Assembly: GCA_019115725.1 (NCBI GenBank)
Contig: DXCY01000213.1
Coordinates: 1 to 11,509, forward strand
DNA: 11,509 nt
Source: Candidatus Luteimonas excrementigallinarum
GTDB lineage: Bacteria; Pseudomonadota; Gammaproteobacteria; Xanthomonadales; Xanthomonadaceae
Reading direction: 5' to 3'
Below the pieces are notes generated by a model. It did not search any database and was not told the origin of the DNA. It saw only the letters and a list, made by a program, of their open reading frames with translations. Of this stretch, positions 7,139 to 11,509 are shown one piece after another (positions within the stretch are counted from its first letter, which is position 1; the number at the start of each line of letters is the position of its first letter). The translations under genes and the position numbers were made by a program.

Positions 7139-7774
7139 TCACCAGCCGCCGTGATACCTCGGCTCCAGCAGGTAGCGCACCCGCTGCAGTTCGCGTTCGG
7201 CCAGGTCATGCTCGCGTCGGGCCTGGACCAGGCTGCGTTCTGCCTGGCGCAGCTCGCCCCGCAGGGCCTGCAGCTCAGCGGCCAGCGCCTTGCGGTCATC
7301 GCTGGATTCAGCTGACTCCATGCGCCCTCGCAGGCGGTCGATGTCACGCTGCAGGCGGCGGATCCGCGATTCCAGGCTGCTGACATCCGAGCGCGCCCGC
7401 GATGCGTACTGGTCGGCCTCATGGACATGGCGGCCATCCGTATAGCCGGTGAGAAAGGCGCCCTCGCTCTCATACGCGCAGACGCCGTGGTAGGTGCGGC
7501 CATTGCGACCGGCGTTGAAGCCGCCCCACGGCGTGCAGTACTCCACCAGCCCGCGTTCGCGCCCATCGAAATAGGCCTGCGGATCGACCCCCACGCCGTG
7601 CGCCGCACAGGCCGCCTCATGGTTGCCCAGGCGCGAGGGTGGATGGCCGGCGGCGCCGTCCTGGTAGCCGACACGCAACCAGTTGCCGCTCAGGCATTCG
7701 CCCTGGGTCATGGTGGCGCAGCCGGAAAAGCCCAGCGCCAGCAGGATCAGGACCGGAAACGCACTCCAACGCAT
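7139..7774 (-). CDS. DUF2799-type lipoprotein with C-terminal coiled coil
   Basis: A 211-residue predicted lipoprotein of unknown function. The first 18 residues are a hydrophobic signal ending in lipobox FSGC (Cys19 acylated). The next part has the DUF2799-like pattern of spaced Cys, Trp and DG: ECLSGNWLRVGYQDGAAG at 26-43, YFDGRERGLVEYCTP around 68-82 and FLTGYTDGRH near 107-115. Cysteines at 27, 56, 80 and 99 could form disulfides in the periplasm. Residues from about 115 to 203 are Arg/Glu/Ala/Leu-rich with heptad-like spacing, a probable long coiled coil. The ATG at 7774 is preferred because GGAG lies eight bases upstream and it places the lipobox at a normal distance; a longer reading from 7834 would put 20 non-signal residues ahead of it. 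Family placement is from motif memory. Confidence 0.82.
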   Translation of the reverse strand: MRWSAFPVLILLALGFSGCATMTQGECLSGNWLRVGYQDGAAGHPPSRLGNHEAACAAHGVGVDPQAYFDGRERGLVEYCTPWGGFNAGRNGRTYHGVCAYESEGAFLTGYTDGRHVHEADQYASRARSDVSSLESRIRRLQRDIDRLRGRMESAESSDDRKALAAELQALRGELRQAERSLVQARREHDLAERELQRVRYLLEPRYHGGW

Positions 7775-7841
7775 GCATGCCACTCCATGGAGGGGAACAG
7801 GGGGCCGCCCACATCGGACGGCCAATGCCCACATGCACGCT

Positions 7842-7868
7842 GCCCGGTGCCGGAACAGGACACCGGGC
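7842..7868 (-). terminator. Hairpin downstream of yajQ
   Basis: GCCCGGTG (7842-7849) pairs perfectly with CACCGGGC (7861-7868) around an 11-base loop. It sits 13 bases beyond the yajQ stop on the minus strand and ahead of the DUF2799 lipoprotein gene. It lacks a T-run but is well placed to end the yajQ transcript. Confidence 0.45.
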
Positions 7869-7881
7869 GAGGTGAAGCGGC

Positions 7882-8364
7882 TCAGTCGCGGAAGTTCTCG
7901 AACTGCAGCGGCAGCTCGAATTCCTCGCCGCGCAGCAGGGCGATGGCGGCCTGCAGATCGTCGCGTTTCTTGCCGTTGACCCGCAGCTTGTCGCCGTTGA
8001 TCTGGCTGTCCACCTTCAGCTTGGCGGCCTTGAGCGTGGCCTGGATCTTCTTGGCCAGCTCGCGGTTGATGCCCTGCTTGACGTCGATTTTCTGCCGGGC
8101 GCGGGCCAGGTTGGTTTCCACCTCGCCAAACTCCAGGCAGCGCACGTCGATGCCGCGTGCGGACAGCCGGGCGCGCAGGATGTCGGTCATCTGCTGGAGC
8201 TGGAAGTCGCTCGGCGCCGACTGGGTGATCACCTCGCCCTCGAGTTCGAAGGTGGCGTCCACGTTCTTGAAGTCGAAGCGGTTGGAGAGCTCCCGGCTGG
8301 CCTGGTCCACGGCGTTGGTCAGCTCGTGGGAGTCCACTTCGGAAACGATATCGAAGGAAGGCAT
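7882..8364 (-). CDS. yajQ: YajQ family cyclic di-GMP-binding protein
   Basis: A 160-residue cytoplasmic protein of the YajQ/UPF0234 family: two ferredoxin-like halves, start MPSFDIVSE, middle NRFDFKNVDATFE (28-40), NGKKRDDLQAAIALLR (130-145) and the characteristic end LPLQFENFRD. Members bind nucleotides; in Xanthomonas campestris a YajQ protein binds cyclic di-GMP and acts with a transcription regulator to control virulence genes. The same role here is inference. Length is normal. The ATG at 8364 has AAGG eight bases upstream. It lies 81 bases downstream of the HemJ-like gene on the same strand, with a hairpin between, so co-transcription is possible but uncertain. Confidence 0.96.
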   Translation of the reverse strand: MPSFDIVSEVDSHELTNAVDQASRELSNRFDFKNVDATFELEGEVITQSAPSDFQLQQMTDILRARLSARGIDVRCLEFGEVETNLARARQKIDVKQGINRELAKKIQATLKAAKLKVDSQINGDKLRVNGKKRDDLQAAIALLRGEEFELPLQFENFRD

Positions 8365-8387
8365 GGCATCACCCTTAAGGAAATTCA

Positions 8388-8420
8388 GCCCGCAAGATTA
8401 GCCGATCGCGGCCTGCGGGC
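8388..8420 (-). terminator. Hairpin between the HemJ-like gene and yajQ
   Basis: GCCCGCA (8388-8394) pairs with TGCGGGC (8414-8420) around a 19-base loop. On the minus strand it lies 25 bases past the HemJ-like stop and 23 bases before the yajQ start. A second small hairpin, GCCGTT/AACGGC (8441-8455), spans the HemJ-like stop codon itself. Neither has a T-run; they may be attenuating or processing structures rather than full terminators. Confidence 0.35.
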
Positions 8421-8445
8421 CCGGTATGGCGGTGGGCCATGCCGT

Positions 8446-8892
8446 TCAGAACGGCTTGGCCAGCACCAGCCAGATGATCCCCAGCAGCAGGAACACCGGG
8501 ATCTCGTTGAACAGCCGCAGGCGACCGCTGCTGGCCACGGCCGCGCCCTTTTCCGCGCCCTTGAGCCAGCGCCCGGCCACGATGTAATGGGCGAACATCA
8601 GCGCCACCAGCAGCAGCTTGGCATGCATCCAGCCGGTGCCCGCGCCCACCATGGTCTGGAAGCCCGGGATCACCCGGTAGCCCAGCCACAGCACCAGCCC
8701 CAGCACCACCGCCAGGCCGAACATGATGTGGCCGAAGCGATACAGCCGCCGGCCCATCAGCACCAGGCGCGCGCGCACCGGCGCCGAGTCGCCGGCCTCG
8801 GCCACGTTCACCAGGATGCGCGGCAGGTAGAACGCCGCGGCCACCCAGGCCATCACGAACAGCAGGTGCAAGGTCTTGGTCAACAGATACAT
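8446..8892 (-). CDS. HemJ-like / CopD-family integral membrane protein
   Basis: A 148-residue inner-membrane protein with four predicted hydrophobic segments (about 5-27, 53-71, 88-107 and 130-146). Its motifs match the UPF0093/HemJ family, which in many bacteria replaces HemG/HemY as protoporphyrinogen IX oxidase in heme synthesis: His9 in TKTLHLLFVMAW, YLPRI with Arg25, HAKL with His90-Lys92 and RLFNEIP near 126-132. The conserved His, Arg and Lys expected of HemJ are therefore present. The ATG at 8892 has GGGGAG seven bases upstream. It is divergent from the methyltransferase gene across 108 bases. It could instead be a CopD-like or functionally uncharacterised relative, which are often mis-grouped; no other heme gene is in the window, so the enzymatic role is inference. 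Confidence 0.8.
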   Translation of the reverse strand: MYLLTKTLHLLFVMAWVAAAFYLPRILVNVAEAGDSAPVRARLVLMGRRLYRFGHIMFGLAVVLGLVLWLGYRVIPGFQTMVGAGTGWMHAKLLLVALMFAHYIVAGRWLKGAEKGAAVASSGRLRLFNEIPVFLLLGIIWLVLAKPF

Positions 8893-8967
8893 GGCGGCAC
8901 TCCCCGGAATCCATCGCCAAGGATCGCATACCGCAGATCCCCCGGCTTCGTCCGCGCAGCGCGCTTC

Positions 8968-8973
8968 TACAAT
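8968..8973 (+). promoter_or_regulatory. Candidate -10 box for the methyltransferase gene
   Basis: TACAAT lies 27 bases before the ATG at 9001, in a short A/T-richer island within a GC-rich divergent region. No good -35 hexamer is visible at 16-18 bases. Confidence 0.35.
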
Positions 8974-9000
8974 AGGCGCTCAGCCTCAGGGATCCGGGTG

Positions 9001-9594
9001 ATGGAAAAGCAGTACGACCGCGCATATTTCGACCGCTGGTACCGCGGCGCCGGCCTCGGCGGGCCGCAGCGGCTGGCACGCAAGGTGGCGCTGGCCGTGG
9101 CCACGGCCGAATACCACCTGGAGCGCCCGATCCGCACCGTTCTCGACATCGGCTGCGGCGAGGGGGCATGGCGGGGCCCGCTGCTCAAGCTGCGGCCCAA
9201 GGTGGCGTACCTGGGTTTTGACAGCAGCCAGTACGCGATTGAGCGCCATGGCGCCCGGCGCAACCTGCACTGGGCCCGGTTCGCCGATTTCGAGCACCTG
9301 CGTCCGTGCCCACCTGCCGACCTGGTGATCTGCGCCGACGTGCTGCACTACCTTCCGGCCCGCGAGATCGACCGCGGTCTGGCCGGGCTGGCCGAACTGT
9401 GCGGCGGCGTGGCGTTCCTGGAAACCTTTACCCGTCAGGATGAGACCGTCGGTGACGAGGATGGCTTCCTGCGCCGCCCGGCGGCGTTCTACCGCGGCCG
9501 GTTCCAGTCGGTCGGGCTGCGCCCGCTGGGCTCGCACTGCTGGCTGTCCCCGGCGCTGGCCGACGGCGCCACGGCGCTGGAGCTGGTGGATTAG
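9001..9594 (+). CDS. Class I SAM-dependent methyltransferase
   Basis: A 197-residue predicted methyltransferase of the Rossmann-like class I family; the substrate is not identifiable. Motif I is VLDIGCGEG (47-55), the acidic end of strand 2 is Asp74 in GFDSS, and LVICADVLHYLP (98-109) is the motif IV region. The N-terminus MEKQYDRAYFDRWYRG is common in small methyltransferases of this kind. The ATG at 9001 is preferred: family similarity begins there and AGGG lies upstream. An open reading frame extends back to 8326, but it runs antisense to the HemJ-like and yajQ genes and is not family-like. A GTG directly before the ATG is an alternative start. It stands alone, divergent from the HemJ-like gene and followed by a strong hairpin. 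Confidence 0.92.
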   Translation: MEKQYDRAYFDRWYRGAGLGGPQRLARKVALAVATAEYHLERPIRTVLDIGCGEGAWRGPLLKLRPKVAYLGFDSSQYAIERHGARRNLHWARFADFEHLRPCPPADLVICADVLHYLPAREIDRGLAGLAELCGGVAFLETFTRQDETVGDEDGFLRRPAAFYRGRFQSVGLRPLGSHCWLSPALADGATALELVD

Positions 9595-9596
9595 CC

Positions 9597-9625
9597 CCCT
9601 TCCCCGATTCATGCCCGGGGAAGGG
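9597..9625 (+). terminator. Strong hairpin after the methyltransferase gene
   Basis: CCCTTCCCCG (9597-9606) pairs perfectly with CGGGGAAGGG (9616-9625) around a nine-base loop, starting two bases past the TAG. It probably ends the methyltransferase transcript, although the following CGATCGTATATT has few Ts. Confidence 0.6.
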
Positions 9626-9631
9626 CGATCG

Positions 9632-9637
9632 TATATT
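9632..9637 (+). promoter_or_regulatory. Candidate -10 box for phaZ
   Basis: TATATT lies 40 bases before the phaZ ATG and directly after the methyltransferase hairpin. A poor -35 match, TTCATG at 9608-9613, is 18 bases upstream inside the hairpin loop. If used, the promoter and the terminator hairpin would overlap. Confidence 0.35.
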
Positions 9638-9677
9638 CTGCACCGCAGCAATCGCCCCGGAAGGGTTAATCCAGCGC

Positions 9678-10997
9678 ATGTTCCTGTATCAATTCCATGA
9701 GCTCGGTCGCGCCATGACCGCTCCGCTCACCTACTGGGCCGAGGCCAATGCCAAGGTCTTTTCCGCCTCCAGCAGCATGCTGTCCTCCCTTCCCGGCTCC
9801 GAACGCCTGGCCGCGGCCAACGAGCTGTTCTACCGGGTGGGCAAGGACTACGAGAAACCCGAATTCGCCATCCACCAGGTGACAAAGGATGGCCACGACG
9901 TGCCGGTGGTGGAAAAGCTGATCGCCGAAAAGCCGTTCTGCCGGCTGCTGCGCTTCAAGCGCTATACCGACGACGCAGAGAACATCCTGGGCATGAAGGA
10001 CCAGCCCACCGTGCTGGTGGTGGCGCCGCTGTCCGGCCACCACGCCACCCTGCTGCGCGATACCGTGCGCACCCTGCTGCCCGACCACAAGGTGTACATC
10101 ACCGACTGGATCGATGCGCGCATGGTGCCCCGGGAGGCCGGCGGCTTCACCCTGGATGATTACGTGGGCTACGTGCAGGAGTTCATCCGCCTGATCGGCG
10201 CGGAGAAGCTGCACGTGATCGCGGTGTGCCAGCCGGTGGTGCCGGTGCTGGCAGCGGTGTCGCTGATGGCCTCGCGCGGGGAAGCCACCCCGCTGTCGAT
10301 GAGCCTGATGGGCGGCCCGGTGGACGGGCGCAGCTCGCCGACGGCGGTAAACAACCTGGCGACCGAGAAGCCGCTGTGGTGGTTCGAGACCAACGTGATC
10401 CACCAGGTGCCCTCGAACTATCCGGGCAAGGGCCGCAAGGTGTATCCGGGCTTCCTGCAGCACATGGGCTTCGTGGCCATGAACCCGGAGCGGCACTTCA
10501 CTTCGCACTGGGATTTCTACCAGAACCTGGTCAAGGGCGATGGCAACGACGCCCAGGCACATCGCCGCTTCTATGACGAATACAACGCGGTGCTGGATAT
10601 GCCGGCCGAGTACTACCTGGACACGATCCGCATCGTGTTCCAGGAGTTCCTGCTGCCGCGCGGCGAGTGGGATGTGGCCGGCGAGCGGGTACAGCCCTCG
10701 GCAATCGGCACCACCGCGCTGCTGACCATCGAAGGCGAGCTGGACGACATCTCCGGCCAGGGCCAGACCCATGCTGCCCACGATCTGTGCAGCGCCATCC
10801 CCGCGCACAAGCGCAGGCAGTTCACCGCCAGGGGCGTGGGCCACTACGGCATCTTCAGCGGCCGCCGCTGGCGCAACCTGGTGTATCCGGAACTGCGCGG
10901 GTTCATTGCCGCACACACTCCTGCAAACGCAGCCAGCCAGGACGCGGCAGCGGCGACGCGCAGCAACGGCAAGGCCACGGCGCAGGCCGGCGGCTGA
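9678..10997 (+). CDS. phaZ: Intracellular polyhydroxybutyrate depolymerase
   Basis: A 439-residue alpha/beta hydrolase of the intracellular PHB depolymerase family (Ralstonia PhaZ1 type), which degrades native PHB granules in the cytoplasm to 3-hydroxybutyrate or its CoA ester. The start MFLYQFHELGRAMTAPL matches the family N-terminus, supporting the ATG at 9678; AAGGG lies 12 bases upstream, a little far. Expected catalytic residues are Cys184 in AVCQPVVP (the family uses Cys rather than Ser), Asp356 or Asp357 in EGELDDISG and His389 in GVGHYGIF, matching the Cys183/Asp355/His388 arrangement of the Ralstonia enzyme. No signal peptide is present. The last about 27 residues are Ala-rich and low complexity. 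A T-tailed hairpin follows the gene. Its product would feed the dehydrogenase encoded at 5142-5927. Confidence 0.95.
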   Translation: MFLYQFHELGRAMTAPLTYWAEANAKVFSASSSMLSSLPGSERLAAANELFYRVGKDYEKPEFAIHQVTKDGHDVPVVEKLIAEKPFCRLLRFKRYTDDAENILGMKDQPTVLVVAPLSGHHATLLRDTVRTLLPDHKVYITDWIDARMVPREAGGFTLDDYVGYVQEFIRLIGAEKLHVIAVCQPVVPVLAAVSLMASRGEATPLSMSLMGGPVDGRSSPTAVNNLATEKPLWWFETNVIHQVPSNYPGKGRKVYPGFLQHMGFVAMNPERHFTSHWDFYQNLVKGDGNDAQAHRRFYDEYNAVLDMPAEYYLDTIRIVFQEFLLPRGEWDVAGERVQPSAIGTTALLTIEGELDDISGQGQTHAAHDLCSAIPAHKRRQFTARGVGHYGIFSGRRWRNLVYPELRGFIAAHTPANAASQDAAAATRSNGKATAQAGG

Positions 10998-11025
10998 ACC
11001 GGCACGGGCGGCAGCCATTGCGTTG

Positions 11026-11048
11026 AACCCGCCGACACCGCGGGTTTT
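11026..11048 (+). terminator. Intrinsic terminator after phaZ
   Basis: AACCCGC (11026-11032) pairs with GCGGGTT (11040-11046) around a seven-base loop and runs into TTTT (11045-11048). This is the most classical terminator in the window. Its right arm can pair instead with CCCGCGG at 11050-11056, forming a second hairpin (11038-11056) that excludes the first. Confidence 0.6.
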
Positions 11049-11101
11049 CCCCGCGGCTGCGATCCGGGGCAGAATCGGGCCTTTCCCCTCCAGGTACCGA
11101 C

Positions 11102-11509
11102 ATGCCCCAGATCCGCCGTCACCGGCTGCTTCCACTGGCCCTCGCCGCCCTGCTGGCGGGCGCACTGCCCACCCTGGCCCAGGCCAGCGATGACGATGCA
11201 CCTCCGCCGTCCATGGCCGAGCTGCTGGATGCCTCCAGCCCGGCCGACTGGCGCAGCCTGGATCCTGAAAACACCGTGTACCTGGAGCTGGATGCCGGCC
11301 GGGTGATCATCGAGCTGGCACCGGATTTCGCCCCGGCCAACGCGGAGAACGTGCGCACGCTGGCGCGCGGACACTTCTGGGACGGGCTGTCGGTGTATCG
11401 CTCGCACGACAACTTCGTCGTGCAGTGGGGCGATCCGGAATCAGGCGATGCGCGCCGTCCGATCGGCGCGGCGCGCGATGCGCTGCCAGCGGAATTTGAA
11501 CGCAGTGCC
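11102..11509 (+). CDS. Cyclophilin-type peptidyl-prolyl cis-trans isomerase, N-terminal part (runs off the window)
   Basis: The first 136 codons of a secreted cyclophilin-like isomerase, open to the window edge. The N-terminus is a signal peptide: MPQIRRHRLL, a Leu/Ala core and probable cleavage after ALPTLAQA near residue 28, so it should act in the periplasm in protein folding. The cyclophilin domain starts near residue 58 (VYLELDAGRVIIELAPDFAP), followed by AENVRTLARGHFWDG and the active-site strand VYRSHDNFVVQWGDP with Arg100, Phe105 and Gln108 equivalent to the catalytic Arg, Phe and Gln of cyclophilin A. Odd: Tyr replaces the usual His before the Arg, and Trp109 replaces the first Gly of QGGDP. 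The ATG at 11102 has AGG seven bases upstream. The C-terminal half, including the rest of the proline pocket, is not visible. Confidence 0.9.
   Translation, partial: MPQIRRHRLLPLALAALLAGALPTLAQASDDDAPPPSMAELLDASSPADWRSLDPENTVYLELDAGRVIIELAPDFAPANAENVRTLARGHFWDGLSVYRSHDNFVVQWGDPESGDARRPIGAARDALPAEFERSA

Noticed and set aside
8326..9000. A 225-codon N-terminal extension of the methyltransferase frame
   Set aside because: It runs antisense to the HemJ-like gene and the start of yajQ and is low-complexity. Family similarity and a ribosome site begin at 9001.
9666..11201. A 511-codon minus-strand open frame opposite phaZ
   Set aside because: phaZ has clear family features throughout. The antisense product is His/Gln/Val-rich low-complexity sequence without recognisable domains.
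1..11509. Mobile elements, CRISPR arrays, tRNA or rRNA genes, or a toxin-antitoxin or defence system
   Set aside because: No transposase motifs, regularly spaced direct repeats, tRNA-like cloverleaf or defence-gene motifs were seen. Gene content and base use look like ordinary chromosome throughout.

Overview
This window is a GC-rich, densely coded chromosomal segment. It is most consistent with a gammaproteobacterium of the Xanthomonadaceae/Lysobacteraceae (Lysobacter, Luteimonas or Stenotrophomonas relatives). The reasons are strong G/C bias at third codon positions, a general-stress flavoprotein of the type known in Xanthomonas, a YajQ protein, a ligase-associated exonuclease paired with an ATP-dependent DNA ligase, and intracellular polyhydroxybutyrate (PHB) breakdown genes. 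The genus is inferred from protein character only. I see no transposase, phage gene, CRISPR array, tRNA or rRNA.

Layout. Positions 1-1869 (minus strand) carry a tight three-gene set: a PNPOx-like general stress flavoprotein, a metallo-beta-lactamase-fold DNA exonuclease and the start of an ATP-dependent DNA ligase, which leaves the window and seems to carry a one-base frameshift near position 83. At 1995-3260 (minus) is a dicarboxylate/amino-acid:cation symporter with two unusual substitutions at positions equivalent to a sodium site. Divergent from it, at 3394-5016 (plus), is an alkaline phosphatase lipoprotein. At 5142-7129 (plus) is a two-gene operon: 3-hydroxybutyrate dehydrogenase, then a patatin-like hydrolase that starts inside the dehydrogenase stop codon. 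A minus-strand block at 7139-8892 holds a DUF2799-type lipoprotein, YajQ and a HemJ-like membrane protein. The plus strand resumes with a small SAM methyltransferase (9001-9594), an intracellular PHB depolymerase (9678-10997) and the start of a periplasmic cyclophilin (11102 to the edge).

How the genes fit together. The clearest shared theme is PHB mobilisation. PhaZ (9678-10997) would release 3-hydroxybutyrate units in the cytoplasm, and the dehydrogenase (5142-5927) would oxidise 3-hydroxybutyrate to acetoacetate. The patatin coupled to the dehydrogenase is a candidate extra hydrolase in lipid or PHB-granule turnover. No PHB synthase or phasin lies in the window. The second theme is DNA end processing and repair (exonuclease plus ligase), possibly co-transcribed with a stress flavoprotein.

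Nearly every gene belongs to a known family. I do not see an obviously new multi-gene system. The most worthwhile second looks are the altered cation site of the symporter, the apparent ligase frameshift, and the coupled dehydrogenase-patatin pair.
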